64,000 nt of DNA. Source: Colwellia sp. 75C3 (GTDB taxonomy: Bacteria > Pseudomonadota > Gammaproteobacteria > Enterobacterales > Alteromonadaceae). The position numbers were made by a program, and so were the translations under genes. Location of the stretch: assembly GCF_002836255.1 (NCBI RefSeq), contig NZ_PJAU01000033.1:620001-684000 (forward strand). The letters run 5' to 3'. Positions within the stretch are counted from its first letter, which is position 1; each line of letters opens with the position of its first letter. Positions 19,080 through 29,073 of the stretch are shown here, piece by piece. Below the pieces are notes generated by a model. The model did not search any database. It was not told where the DNA came from and saw nothing but the letters and a program-made list of their open reading frames with translations.

Positions 19080-21105
19080 TAGATACTACCTTATTACGTT
19101 TGTAAGCACCCCAAAGTAAACTACGCGTGAGAATATTATTATCATCTAGCTTTAGTACACCTGTTTGCCCCCAGTGCTGAAGGTAAGGTGCTTGCTGCAT
19201 CAAAGGAATTTTATTTATTAGTTGGTAGCTGTCATAACCCATAGCAAATAAACGCGATAAACCATCACTGCGTTTTGGCCAAAGCTGTTGGCTAAGTGCT
19301 GACAACTCAGCGTTTTGCTCACCAGCTAACAACCAAGGGATTTCTGTAAAGGTCAACCCTTGCAAATCACTATTACTGCTATAATCACTTTGAGTACTAT
19401 GACTACGAGAGCTAGCAAATACAGGGATGACATCTGCAAATGGACTGATGTTAACTGCAATATAAGGTTTTACTAATCGTGTCTGTTCTGGGGTACCAAC
19501 GAGATAGATCATATCAATATCACGACGATTTCTAGTTTGCGTTTTTATACTCTGATTAAGTCGACTTTTAAGTTTATCAATTCTAATTTTACTCTTATTC
19601 ACTGATAAACTGGCTTTAATATTATCTTGCATTTGAGAGCCGGTGTCATAATCGACAACCTCAATAGTATCACCTGTAATTCGCTTCCACTGTTTGGCAA
19701 AGGCTTGAGCAATACGCTTGCTAACAATGTTCTTTTGGCTTAATACAACAGGGCGCTTAAAGTTTTGACGACTCAATGTTACAGCCGCTTGTCTTGCTTC
19801 ATCCTCTGGGCGCATTGAAAACACGGTATGCTGACTTGTTAGCGAAGTCTTAGTTGGAATATTCAACAATAGGGTATCAATGCCGTTAGAATTACTAGGC
19901 GTTTGTAAATAACTGTTTATCGCTGATTCACTGTCAATAGCGGTAATATAATCAATTGATTTATTCTGGTTATTGGTTGAATTTTTGACAGACTCTTCGG
20001 ATTTATTAATATCAAATAAATCGCTACTGGCATTAAGTAAGTAGTCATTTTGTGCTTGTGTTTGCGCACTTGTGTAGCTGATATATTTGTCTACATTGGA
20101 TTTAAGCAATGGTCCAATAACATAATCAATTTTTAGTGTTGATAATTCATTGGTTAAGCCATACCAATTCACGGTATTACTATCAATAAAATGCAAGGCT
20201 TTCGTTTTTTCGTTAGCAAAGCTAGCCAAAATCCCTTGTTGAATTGCTCGGCCAGCCGTATTCTGTTTTCCACTTAAGGGAAGGATTACAGCAATGTTTT
20301 CAATGTTTTTCGGGATAATAGCTTGAGCAGTCAATTGGCTGGCTATAACATTAGCAGGGTGCAATTTAAATTTATTTTTCCAAATGCTCAGCTGATATTG
20401 CATTTTCTTTTGATCATCACCAAATCTATTCGCTAACGTTGTGAGTTGTAACCAACCTTTACTATCGGGTGCTTTATCCAAAGCTAAAAGGCTCAGTTGC
20501 CATTGAGATAAACTCTGCAGATTACGCCAAATACTGTCAATTTGTTGTTGGCTCTGTGATGATTTTTGTGTAAAAGAAAAAGCAAGTAATTGTGCATTTA
20601 ACGCTGAAATAGGTCTTTTTTGCTCTTGAAATACAGTACTTAATAACCGGTAGTATGTCGCGGTAAGTAGGATGTTATTTTCATTAGCAAATTGTTCAAG
20701 TTGATTGAGTTGCAGATGACTTTCAGTATAAAAACCAAGTTTTTGTAAGCTACTCGCCTTAATTAGCACTAGTTGAACTTTCTCATGGGTGTTGTGAGAA
20801 ACTTGCTCGTCCATTAACGGCATAATTTTGTCAGCAAGCCAAAGTGCTTTAGGGTAATTTTGTTGCTGATAAAATAGCTTAGTTGCAATAAGTAATTCAC
20901 CTATGGCAGCGTTGGTTTCTAATGTTTGCGCAAGCTCAATATGATGTGCTGCCGAGAGCGTACCTAAATCTACCGCAATCTCTTCAATCCCGGTGTTTGG
21001 TACCGTCTGTGTTTTTGGTTCGGGAACTTGCTTAGTGCTACAGCTTGCAATTAATGTGAGCAACAGAGCGGGTAAAACTCGAGATTTAATATAGTGTAAA
21101 TGCAT
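19066..21105 (-). CDS. lpoA: penicillin-binding protein activator LpoA
   Basis: A 679-residue outer-membrane lipoprotein that spans the periplasm to stimulate the glycosyltransferase and transpeptidase PBP1A. The signal peptide ends in a lipobox with C22 (LIASC). The N-terminal half is rich in helical TPR-like sequence (about residues 40-260). The C-terminal half is a periplasmic-binding-protein-like fold beginning ENIAVILPLSGKQNTAGRAI. Residues about 365-400 form an asparagine- and serine-rich insertion. It is divergent from rsmI, as in E. coli. Confidence 0.95.
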   Translation of the reverse strand: MHLHYIKSRVLPALLLTLIASCSTKQVPEPKTQTVPNTGIEEIAVDLGTLSAAHHIELAQTLETNAAIGELLIATKLFYQQQNYPKALWLADKIMPLMDEQVSHNTHEKVQLVLIKASSLQKLGFYTESHLQLNQLEQFANENNILLTATYYRLLSTVFQEQKRPISALNAQLLAFSFTQKSSQSQQQIDSIWRNLQSLSQWQLSLLALDKAPDSKGWLQLTTLANRFGDDQKKMQYQLSIWKNKFKLHPANVIASQLTAQAIIPKNIENIAVILPLSGKQNTAGRAIQQGILASFANEKTKALHFIDSNTVNWYGLTNELSTLKIDYVIGPLLKSNVDKYISYTSAQTQAQNDYLLNASSDLFDINKSEESVKNSTNNQNKSIDYITAIDSESAINSYLQTPSNSNGIDTLLLNIPTKTSLTSQHTVFSMRPEDEARQAAVTLSRQNFKRPVVLSQKNIVSKRIAQAFAKQWKRITGDTIEVVDYDTGSQMQDNIKASLSVNKSKIRIDKLKSRLNQSIKTQTRNRRDIDMIYLVGTPEQTRLVKPYIAVNISPFADVIPVFASSRSHSTQSDYSSNSDLQGLTFTEIPWLLAGEQNAELSALSQQLWPKRSDGLSRLFAMGYDSYQLINKIPLMQQAPYLQHWGQTGVLKLDDNNILTRSLLWGAYKRNKVVSIAME

Positions 21106-21238
21106 TGAAAAGTAATCTAATCCTGTTGGCTTAATCTTACAAGTAAGGATGCTGTTTTTAGCACATGAATAAATCCGTGCGTATTGTTATCAGTATGGGG
21201 TTATAATAAACGCCTACGAAGTTAGTCACAACTAATAA

Positions 21239-21292
21239 ATACCCATGTTACTTCAAATTCCTGACACACGATTTTTGAGGTATCATAGGTAT
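21239..21292. repeat. end-to-end remnant of the 267-bp element family
   Basis: ATACCCATGTTACTTCAAA and TTTGAGGTATCATAGGTAT are inverted repeats separated by only about 16 bases. They resemble the two ends of copy A (251-517) with the whole interior missing. It lies in the lpoA-rsmI intergenic region, where it could form a cruciform or an RNA hairpin in the rsmI leader. Confidence 0.65.
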
Positions 21293-21318
21293 ATGCCAAA
21301 TGAGTGAAGTAAGTCTAC

Positions 21319-22176
21319 ATGAGTGAAACAACCTTAACACCAGCTACCCTTTATATTGTGGCAACCCCTATCGGTAATTTAGGCGATATCAGCCAGAGGG
21401 CAATTGATGTATTAACACAAGTTGATGTTATTGCTTGTGAAGATACTCGCCATACCGGTAAGTTGCTATCTGCCTTTGCGATAAAAAATAAAACCATGTC
21501 ATTGCACGACCATAATGAGCGTCAACGCCAAGAGCAAGTGGCGAAGATGTTACAAGAGGGCAAAACTATTGCCTTAGTATCAGATGCTGGAACGCCATTA
21601 ATAAGTGATCCTGGTTTTCATTTAGTACGACATTGTCGAAGCCTAGGCCTAAATGTTTCTCCTATCCCAGGAGCCTGTGCAGCTATTTCAGCATTATCTG
21701 TTGCCGGACTACCGACTGATAGATTCAGCTTTGAAGGATTTTTACCCTCTAAGTCAGGCGCAAGACAAGCGACTTTACTTGCCTTGGTTGATGAACCTCG
21801 TACCATGGTTTTTTATGACGCGCCTCGCCGTGCAATAGATACCGTTCGAGATATTGTTACTACCCTGGGTGGTGAACGCTATATCGTCATCGCTAGAGAG
21901 TTAACTAAAACGTTTGAAACTATCCATAGTGATAGCGCTGAAAACTTTCTTACTTGGCTTGAAGAAGACGCTAATCAGCTTAAAGGTGAGATGGTCTTGA
22001 TCATCGAAGGTTATAAAGCTAAAGAAAATGAAATATCAGCAGAAGTGATTAATACATTGAAATTATTACTGGCTGAAATGAAGCCAAAAAAAGCCTGCGC
22101 AATTGCTGCTGAAATCTATGGTGTGAAGAAAAATTCCTTATATGAAGTTGCTTTAAGTTTGAAATCAGAAAGTTAA
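21319..22176 (+). CDS. rsmI: 16S rRNA (cytidine(1402)-2'-O)-methyltransferase
   Basis: RsmI methylates the 2'-hydroxyl of C1402 in the 16S rRNA decoding centre. The 285-residue tetrapyrrole-methylase-fold protein has the characteristic [15 protein letters not shown] start, the [10 protein letters not shown] motif, [12 protein letters not shown], and [20 protein letters not shown]. The small C-terminal helical domain common in the family is also present. It is divergent from lpoA and directly upstream of rnpB. Confidence 0.97.
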   Translation: MSETTLTPATLYIVATPIGNLGDISQRAIDVLTQVDVIACEDTRHTGKLLSAFAIKNKTMSLHDHNERQRQEQVAKMLQEGKTIALVSDAGTPLISDPGFHLVRHCRSLGLNVSPIPGACAAISALSVAGLPTDRFSFEGFLPSKSGARQATLLALVDEPRTMVFYDAPRRAIDTVRDIVTTLGGERYIVIARELTKTFETIHSDSAENFLTWLEEDANQLKGEMVLIIEGYKAKENEISAEVINTLKLLLAEMKPKKACAIAAEIYGVKKNSLYEVALSLKSES

Positions 22177-22200
22177 ATCGTACTGATTAAACAAAGGTCG

Positions 22201-22228
22201 TGGACATTTCCCGTGAATAAGGTAAAAT
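22201..22228 (+). promoter_or_regulatory. rnpB promoter
   Basis: TGGACA (22201-22206) and TAAAAT (22223-22228) with a 16-base spacer form a good sigma-70 promoter. The start would fall near 22236, which is where the RNase P RNA begins by comparison with E. coli. Confidence 0.75.
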
Positions 22229-22235
22229 GCGCGCC

Positions 22236-22652
22236 GAGTTGACCAGACAATCGCTGGCTAGTTTACGTAAGTATTTCTAGCGGGAGGAAAGTCCGGGCTC
22301 CAATGAACAGGGTGCCAGGTAACGCCTGGGCGGCGTGAGCCGACGACAAGTGCAGCAGAGAGAAGACCGCCGATGGTTTCCTTAGGGATTCACAGGTAAG
22401 GCTGAAAGGGTGCGGTAAGAGCGCACCGGATTGCTGGTAACAGTAATTGCAGGGTAAACTCCACCTGGAGCAAGACCAAATAGGGTTTCATGATTATTGT
22501 TACGCAAGTTTCGATAATATAAGCGTGGTTCGCGTGGAAACCGGGTAGGTTGCTTGAGCCTTAGAGCGATTTAAGGCCTAGACGAATGATTGTCAGTTCA
22601 TTTACTTTTAGTAATTGAGCTACAAAACCCGGCTTATATAGTGTCAACTCAC
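22236..22652 (+). ncRNA. rnpB: RNase P RNA (M1 RNA, type A)
   Basis: The catalytic RNA of RNase P, which cleaves the 5' leader from tRNA precursors. It starts GAGTTGACCAGACAATCGC and has the universal block GGGAGGAAAGTCCGGGCTCC (P4 region). It then has the P7/P10 region (GGGTGCCAGGTAACGCC, TGGGCGGCG), the AGAGAAGACCGCC segment, GGTAAGGCTGAAAGGGTGCG, GGTAAACTCC, and the conserved GATAAG-equivalent near the 3' end. The 3' end ACCCGGCTTATA... pairs back to the 5' end: AGTTGAC with GTCAACT closes P1. The exact 3' end is estimated. Confidence 0.97.
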
Positions 22653-22666
22653 CTATTCCAAGAAAA

Positions 22667-22698
22667 AACCTCTGCAGTAATGTAGAGGTTTTTTTTTG
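22667..22698 (+). terminator. rnpB terminator
   Basis: AACCTCTGCA and TGTAGAGGTT form a stem around a 4-base loop with one mismatch, followed by nine T. A preceding A run gives it some activity on the other strand, where the convergent solute-binding protein gene ends at 22756. Confidence 0.9.
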
Positions 22699-22755
22699 AC
22701 AAAAATTTAGCTTAATAAATAAGTTAATACTTTTTTGACGTGATGTTTCAACTTT

Positions 22756-23514
22756 TTATGGTAAATTAACTTGGCAATCATTAACGTGTTGTAGGTAAGT
22801 TTGGTGAATAAGCTTTGGCCGATAGGTACTTTTAACGGCCACGCTTAACTGTGACAATATGTGGTGATTTGAAGTTTTATTAGATACGTGTAACCACCAC
22901 TCTTTATTACCTAAGTGAAAGGCGCTATCTAACATTTTTAAATTCAAATTTTGTGCTCTCAACTCGTAATCCAAACCAACTAATGAGCCTATCACTGCAT
23001 CAACTCGACCACGATTAAACATTTTCACCGCTTGACTGTAGCTTTCTACAGACACTTTATTCAACGATTCATCTTGGTCAAATTTATGTTCAAATTGCGC
23101 ATTACGAATAACAGCAATAGCGGTCAAATTCTTTAATTCGCTATATTCATGTATAGGCGCATCAATAGCGGTTAAAACAATCACTTTAGACAAAGAAACA
23201 GGACCCATATAATCTACACTATCCGCAAGGATATTATTTTTGAAAATAAGCGCAAGATCTAACGTGCCAATGTCTAGACTGCGAATAATTCTTGCGTAAG
23301 GCAAGGGAAGTATCTCAACGGGGTAGTGTATTTTCTTAGTAATATTGGCCAGTACGTTAACAGCCACTCCCTGACATTTTTCGTCATCAGTAACAAAATA
23401 AAAAGGAGCGAAAGAGGGGACACTTGCTGTTAGTTTATCTTTGACTGAAAAAGCGACAGGTGAAGTAAGAAAACAATATAAAAGGAATAGATAAATTGTA
23501 TAGCGGAGACACAT
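22756..23514 (-). CDS. periplasmic solute-binding protein, family 3 type
   Basis: A 252-residue secreted protein with a signal peptide (about residues 1-24, ending PVAFS). The mature part has the SBP_bac_3 layout: a first lobe starting TASVPSFAPFYF, a GVAVNVLANI segment, and the late VDAVIGSLVGLDYEL motif where such proteins close the hinge. No ABC permease or ATPase gene adjoins it, so it is an orphan of the kind frequent in Alteromonadales, perhaps with a sensory rather than a transport role. The ligand cannot be predicted. Confidence 0.75.
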   Translation of the reverse strand: MCLRYTIYLFLLYCFLTSPVAFSVKDKLTASVPSFAPFYFVTDDEKCQGVAVNVLANITKKIHYPVEILPLPYARIIRSLDIGTLDLALIFKNNILADSVDYMGPVSLSKVIVLTAIDAPIHEYSELKNLTAIAVIRNAQFEHKFDQDESLNKVSVESYSQAVKMFNRGRVDAVIGSLVGLDYELRAQNLNLKMLDSAFHLGNKEWWLHVSNKTSNHHILSQLSVAVKSTYRPKLIHQTYLQHVNDCQVNLP

Positions 23515-23752
23515 TGCTGAATTTACCCTTAAATTTATGAGTGCTATGTATCATTAGTGTAGACAGTAGTTTAACTTTTACAGGAATAATTAAGGTATTT
23601 AACTGATAGTTATGAAAGTATTTATGCCGTAACGTAGGGTAACAGACTAACTTGCTAAGTATACTGAATTTTAAATTTTACTATTGCACCCTGATCAAAT
23701 TACATGATAGCTTATTGTATTCAATATACAGTTAGGTGGTTGGATAATCAGT

Positions 23753-24199
23753 ATGAATAAAAATAAAGTATTACTTGGTGTAATCTGTGCAGCAATAGCT
23801 ACGGGTTTTATTTATAACCAACAAGAGTCAGCAAATGAATCTCAGTTAGGTGTTAATAGTGAGGTCATTGAGCAATCGAGCAAGTCAAAGTTAACTAATG
23901 CACTGGACAGTACCACGAATAAAGAAAGCATCACTGATGGTACTTTGGTAACAGCAGTAGCATCGGAAGAGTTGCAAGATGATAACGCTACTAGCTTGAT
24001 TATTCCCTCTATTAGTAGTCAACAAAAAGTCAGTGTTTTGTCCAAAGCGGATAATAAACCGTCCGATCATTTCAGTGAAAATCAACCTAAACATCATGGC
24101 CATGAACACGACCAGCAAAAAAGACATCCAGAAGATAACTCAATCATCCCTCCAGGCGAGCCAAAAAAGCCCCTTCCTGAACAACAAAGTAAAGGCTAG
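23753..24199 (+). CDS. small exported protein with His- and Pro-rich tail, unknown function
   Basis: I do not recognise this 148-residue protein. The first 20 residues (KNKVLLGVICAAIATGFIY) look like a signal peptide or membrane anchor. The rest is a low-complexity, serine- and asparagine-rich chain with no predicted fold, ending in a histidine-rich stretch (residues 113-124, HHGHEHDQQKRH) and a proline-rich tail. The histidine cluster might bind metal. It stands alone, divergent from the solute-binding protein gene and 385 bases before the collagenase gene. Confidence 0.6.
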   Translation: MNKNKVLLGVICAAIATGFIYNQQESANESQLGVNSEVIEQSSKSKLTNALDSTTNKESITDGTLVTAVASEELQDDNATSLIIPSISSQQKVSVLSKADNKPSDHFSENQPKHHGHEHDQQKRHPEDNSIIPPGEPKKPLPEQQSKG

Positions 24200-24584
24200 T
24201 TTTTACTCTGTTAGCCGATAAGGACGTCGGTTATCATTATTATTCCTTTCATCAGTTCATCGTTATCATCTCCCATTATTGTTATTTAACGTACAAATAA
24301 TACTTCTCATCTTATTTTTCATGAAAAAATCACACGATGTAACATGTTAATAACAAACGATAAATGCTTTATTAATAAACTACGAAATAATTCTTATAAA
24401 TATAACTCTTGAATATTGTATACAGAATACCGTATAAAGTATCTTGGGGTGTATTTGAAAATATATTTCAACGAGAAAGGGATGTGCGCTTTAGATGTAA
24501 TTACGGCAACAAAAAATATAAGAAGCTTAAATTACAACACGGACGAATTACCTAATCGCTATAATAAGAATAGGCTTAAGAAAT
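24200..24584. other. AT-rich region upstream of the collagenase gene
   Basis: No convincing gene is present; a 67-codon frame across 24416-24619 overlaps the collagenase start and has no family resemblance. A 10-bp palindrome TAACATGTTA (24340-24349) and a GTATACAGAATACCGTATA stretch near 24418 are possible operator sequences for the protease gene. Confidence 0.35.
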
Positions 24585-27500
24585 ATGAAACTAACAGCAA
24601 AGAAAACATTACTCGCTAGCGCGATATTTTTATCGTTGAATATAGGAACCGCTCAAGCTGCAGACTGTGTTGGTACAACCATTGAGCGCCAAGGCGAAGT
24701 ACCAGCAAACCAAGAACAATGCATGACTGATTATGGACTTTATCTTTATGTTAACGTTCCTTACGAAAATAGCGACGTTACTATCACTACTTCCGGTGGT
24801 AGTTTTGACGGTAGCGATGCCGACATTAAGTTATACGATGGTGATGATTGGAGTGGTAATGTTGAACTAAGTAGCATAACTGCAGGTACTAACGAAGAGA
24901 GTATTTCTTTTGTCTCTCGTGCCGGTGACCGTTACTTTAAAGTTGATGGAAAAATTGATAAAGTTAGTCTTAACGTCACGGTTTCAGGTGGTGATATTCC
25001 ACCGCCAATGGGTGATTATATTGATGATTATAATATCAATATCCCAGTAATTGTTGGTGCTGCCCCTATTGCTTCTAAGGCTGAATACGGTTCAACAATT
25101 GCCGCTGTTTTAGCGGCTAGTTACAGTGATTTTGAAGGTATAGCTAGTGCAGCAACCGATCCTATTAACGACGTTTCTGCCGCTATTCATTATCTTGCTA
25201 AAGCTGATGATTTAGCCGATGCTGATCTTAACCAATTATTATACTTTTTAGCATCTTATAAATATTATGGCCCAGCGATGACAGAGGCTAAAGCTTCTGC
25301 ATTAAGTACTGCATTATTAGCTGTTACTCAAATGACAGACTTTATTTCCCCTGCTGGCAGTGTTATTCAAGAAGGTTATGCTGCGGCGTTATCTAATTTT
25401 CAACGAGGTGCTGGTGCCGCATATTACCATGAACAATTACCGCATTTATTAGCCATCATTCAATACTATTCAATACAAACTAACCCCTTTGGCATCAGTA
25501 ATGCGGGTGATACTACAATGGCATTATTAGGCGCAATTGGATCAGGTGCTTATTATGGTGATGCGTCAGTAAAAGCGGCCTTTAATGCCGACATGCTCAA
25601 TGTATTATCGGTAATACGTTCTTTTGCTTTTAATGGTGAAACTTCGCTTGATATGCGTTGGTCAACTGAAGATGATAGAAAATGGATACTACCTCACTCA
25701 TTTATTGCCTTAGGTAAAATCTCATCGATTGCCACAGACGAAGCTAAAACTCGTTTTGACAGCACAGTATTAGAAGTGCGCGGTAAAGTAATTAATGATA
25801 TTTCTGTTGAAACCACTGAAACTATTATTACTAAAAACTATTTAGAATCGGCCGGTCGTGCGTGTGAAGAAGGCGATGCTTTATTTGGTAGCTGTGTAGT
25901 ACCGCCTAAAGAAGAAGATATCTTAACGGTAAGTCATGATTGTACAAGTAACATTACTATTCGTGCGCAAGCGTCAATCAGTCAAGCAACGCTTGATCAA
26001 TCATGTGCTGACATGGCATTACAAGAAACTGAATTTCATGCGTTTTTCAACACTGCAGGTACCCCTGTCGCAGGCGATTTAAATGAGCATATTGAAGTTA
26101 TTGCTTTTGCTAGTCCTGCCGATTACGAAAAATATGCACCAGAATTTTTTGGTATTTCTACTGATAACGGCGGCATGTATTTAGAAGGTACGCCAACAGC
26201 CCAAGGTAACCAAGCACGCTTTATTGCCATGCAATGTCCAGATGACTGGTTAGGTGGCTCTTGTCAGTATATTGATCAAATTTATAATCTAAGACATGAA
26301 TTTGTTCATTATCTTGATGGCCGTTATAACAAAGCAGGCTCATATGGTACATTTGATCCAAACGCTGCATGGGCTGAAGGTATGGCAGAGTACATGGCCA
26401 TGGGTAAAGATCATACCCGCACATTAAAGACCTTAAAGGGTGAAACGATTCCACCATTGTATAACATTATCTTTATGGGTTATGAATTCGATAACTTATA
26501 CCCTTGGGGTTACTTCGCCATGCGTTATTTAGGTGAAGAACATAAAAATGAAGTCGATCTTATTAGTGCTACGTTAAAAGCAGGCGATAACGATGCTTAT
26601 AAAGCTGCGCTTAAAGGTGCTGTAGAACGTACCGGTGCAGGTTTTGAAGCCTATATGTTGGCAAACTCTGAAACAGTTGCGCAAGTAGCCGCACAAATTC
26701 CAGCTCAAAATACTATTGGTAGTTGTGATTTAGTACAGCAATATGCACGTTATTTTGATGCTGAAAAAACTGACTTTACCTTTACTAATACTACCGATAC
26801 GCCAGTGTCATTATTCTGGGTAGACAGTACAAAGGGCGAAACTAATTTCGGCAAAAATTATAACACCTTAAACAATGGTGATACTTACACATCATCTAGT
26901 TGGACGGTAGGCGATCGCATGATGTTATCTGATAACAACATGAATTGTTTAGGTGTTGCGGTAATGGCTGATAATAATAATAGCTTTATTATTGACGCAG
27001 AATTAGTGAAAAATGTTGTTGCAGAAGTTATTCCAACACCTGATCAATTAGGTAGTTGTGCACTAGCACAACCTCATTTGATTGGTGAAGTATCACATGA
27101 ATTTACTATCACTAATGAATCAGATACAGCGTTGCGTTTATTCAGAATCGACAATACCAAAGGTTCAATTATTACCACCAGCGGTGCCACTGACTTCACG
27201 CATGGTTACGGTGTTTTAGCGCCAGGCGCAAGTTATAGTAATGATATTTGGTTTGGTGACCGTCGCTTGATGGTAACTGATAGCAGCTTAAACTGTTTAA
27301 CTGTTGGTGTATTAAATAATGCAGTAAGTAACTATATTGTTAGCCAAGAAGTTGCAAATAATGCAGCAGCGCCAGAAGTTATTCCAGCGGCAAATGCCAT
27401 TGGTAGTTGTGATTTGAAAGCACCACATTTAACGGGTCCTTTTGAAGCAGACTTCTCATTTGTAAATAACAGCGATAAACCAGTACGTGTTTATCGTGTA

Positions 27501-28820
27501 GATAATGTAACGGGTGAACTAAGTGAAAGCTTTGGTTTTACTACATTGCAAAAAGATGAGACTTACGACAGTGTTGCTACTTGGAAATGGTTTGGTAATC
27601 GCCGCGCCGCTATCACTGATGAAAGTGGTACTTGTCTAGGTGTTGCAGTAATGACCGAAGAAGAAACCAGTAATGATTATGTGATTACTAATGACTTAAC
27701 GGGCGAACCTACGGGACCTGTAGACAGTGACGGGGATGGCGTAATTGATAGCGAAGATGACTTCCCTAATGATCCGACAGAAACAGTTGACTCAGATGGT
27801 GATGGTGTTGGTAACAATGGCGATAAGTTCCCTAACGATGCAACAGAATGGTTAGATAGCGATAATGATGGCACTGGTGATAACAGCGATCCAACACCAA
27901 ATGGTGATGTTGATACTGACGGCGATGGTCATTTAGATAGCGTTGATGTTTTCCCTAACGATGAAACTGAATGGTTAGACTCAGATGAAGATGGACATGG
28001 CGATAACTCAGATGTTTTCCCTAATGATGCAACTGAATGGGCAGATTCTGATAATGATGGTTTAGGTGATAATTCTGACCCTTATCCAAATGGCGGACCT
28101 ATTGTTGACGTACCTGATTGTGGTGTGGCAACTATTTCTAGTGGTAAGTTAACCCTTGAAACAACAGAATGTGTAGCGGGTAATGGTGGTTCGTTCTATG
28201 TTTGGGTTGAAGATGACAAGACTGACTTATACTTAACTACTGCTGGTGGTAATGGTGATGTAGCTATTCATTTCAACGCTGATACCTGGGCATCTTCAAC
28301 AAATGCAGAAGTATCTTCTACAGGCTCGGCAACAACGCAAAGCTTAAAAGTAACGGCTAATCGAGGCTGGCGCTATATTTCATTAGCAAGTTCAACGAGC
28401 TACTCTGATGTAAGCTTTAAAGTGAGTTTGACGGGTAGTGATACAATTCCACCAGTTGAACCACCAGTAGAGCCGCCAGTAACGGGTGATGTTGTTAACG
28501 CTTGTGAAACTGACAGTGCATTTACCTACGGAGGTATTGAATCAGGTAAGGCGCTATGTACAGGTAATGGTCATAACAGTTATTACATCTATTTAGATGG
28601 CAGTGTTAGTAGTATTGAAGTTAATACTGCTCATGGTACTGGTGATGTAGAACTTTATACGGGTACAAGCTGGCCAACAGCTGCTAGCCATAACAATAAA
28701 TCAACAACTTCAGGTACTACAGTACAAAGTATCACTGTTAATAACCCACCTACAGGTTGGTTTTATATTGCGGTTGAAAGCACTGGGACTGATGTTTCAG
28801 TACAGGTTGATGTGAAATAA
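24585..28820 (+). CDS. secreted M9-family collagenase with multidomain C-terminus
   Basis: A 1411-residue secreted zinc metallopeptidase. Order: signal peptide (1-25, ending AQA); a PPC-like beta domain (about 28-133); the M9 N-terminal helical domain (about 148-420); the peptidase domain with zinc motif HEFVH at 571-575 and the third ligand E598 in AEGMAEY. Three repeated domains of about 110 residues follow (about 708-815, 818-930, 933-1040), each ending (N/T)CL(G/T)V and resembling the VHL beta domain. Next is a calcium-binding thrombospondin-type-3-like array (DSDGDG/DSDNDG repeats, 1045-1170). Two further PPC domains (1178-1285, 1303-1411) close the protein. Probably digests collagen or gelatin outside the cell; both PPC and calcium-binding parts are normally trimmed or structural. 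Confidence 0.92.
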   Translation: MKLTAKKTLLASAIFLSLNIGTAQAADCVGTTIERQGEVPANQEQCMTDYGLYLYVNVPYENSDVTITTSGGSFDGSDADIKLYDGDDWSGNVELSSITAGTNEESISFVSRAGDRYFKVDGKIDKVSLNVTVSGGDIPPPMGDYIDDYNINIPVIVGAAPIASKAEYGSTIAAVLAASYSDFEGIASAATDPINDVSAAIHYLAKADDLADADLNQLLYFLASYKYYGPAMTEAKASALSTALLAVTQMTDFISPAGSVIQEGYAAALSNFQRGAGAAYYHEQLPHLLAIIQYYSIQTNPFGISNAGDTTMALLGAIGSGAYYGDASVKAAFNADMLNVLSVIRSFAFNGETSLDMRWSTEDDRKWILPHSFIALGKISSIATDEAKTRFDSTVLEVRGKVINDISVETTETIITKNYLESAGRACEEGDALFGSCVVPPKEEDILTVSHDCTSNITIRAQASISQATLDQSCADMALQETEFHAFFNTAGTPVAGDLNEHIEVIAFASPADYEKYAPEFFGISTDNGGMYLEGTPTAQGNQARFIAMQCPDDWLGGSCQYIDQIYNLRHEFVHYLDGRYNKAGSYGTFDPNAAWAEGMAEYMAMGKDHTRTLKTLKGETIPPLYNIIFMGYEFDNLYPWGYFAMRYLGEEHKNEVDLISATLKAGDNDAYKAALKGAVERTGAGFEAYMLANSETVAQVAAQIPAQNTIGSCDLVQQYARYFDAEKTDFTFTNTTDTPVSLFWVDSTKGETNFGKNYNTLNNGDTYTSSSWTVGDRMMLSDNNMNCLGVAVMADNNNSFIIDAELVKNVVAEVIPTPDQLGSCALAQPHLIGEVSHEFTITNESDTALRLFRIDNTKGSIITTSGATDFTHGYGVLAPGASYSNDIWFGDRRLMVTDSSLNCLTVGVLNNAVSNYIVSQEVANNAAAPEVIPAANAIGSCDLKAPHLTGPFEADFSFVNNSDKPVRVYRVDNVTGELSESFGFTTLQKDETYDSVATWKWFGNRRAAITDESGTCLGVAVMTEEETSNDYVITNDLTGEPTGPVDSDGDGVIDSEDDFPNDPTETVDSDGDGVGNNGDKFPNDATEWLDSDNDGTGDNSDPTPNGDVDTDGDGHLDSVDVFPNDETEWLDSDEDGHGDNSDVFPNDATEWADSDNDGLGDNSDPYPNGGPIVDVPDCGVATISSGKLTLETTECVAGNGGSFYVWVEDDKTDLYLTTAGGNGDVAIHFNADTWASSTNAEVSSTGSATTQSLKVTANRGWRYISLASSTSYSDVSFKVSLTGSDTIPPVEPPVEPPVTGDVVNACETDSAFTYGGIESGKALCTGNGHNSYYIYLDGSVSSIEVNTAHGTGDVELYTGTSWPTAASHNNKSTTSGTTVQSITVNNPPTGWFYIAVESTGTDVSVQVDVK

Positions 28821-28905
28821 CTAACTACTTTATTACTCATTAATAGTAAGTAATGAATGAGTTAAGTATTTAACACTCAAATAGTAGACAGATGTTAACT
28901 AATAA

Positions 28906-28929
28906 AACGGGCCTTAGGCCCGTTTTTTA
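28906..28929 (+). terminator. terminator after the collagenase gene
   Basis: A perfect stem AACGGGCC / GGCCCGTT around TTA is preceded by A and followed by six T. Confidence 0.9.
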
Positions 28930-29073
28930 TATCAGCTACTTTATCTTAAAATACGTTAGTAAAAATTTTACTAGGGTGGTGAGTTAAACGGTTTGCGATC
29001 TTATGTACTTTAGTTATTTTATTGTTATAGTGTTGTTATTGTTTCATTAAAAACCATTGTCATACGGGAGTGT

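Noticed and set aside
24416..24619. 67-codon frame upstream of the collagenase gene
   Set aside because: It overlaps the collagenase start, has no ribosome-binding site and does not look like any protein family.
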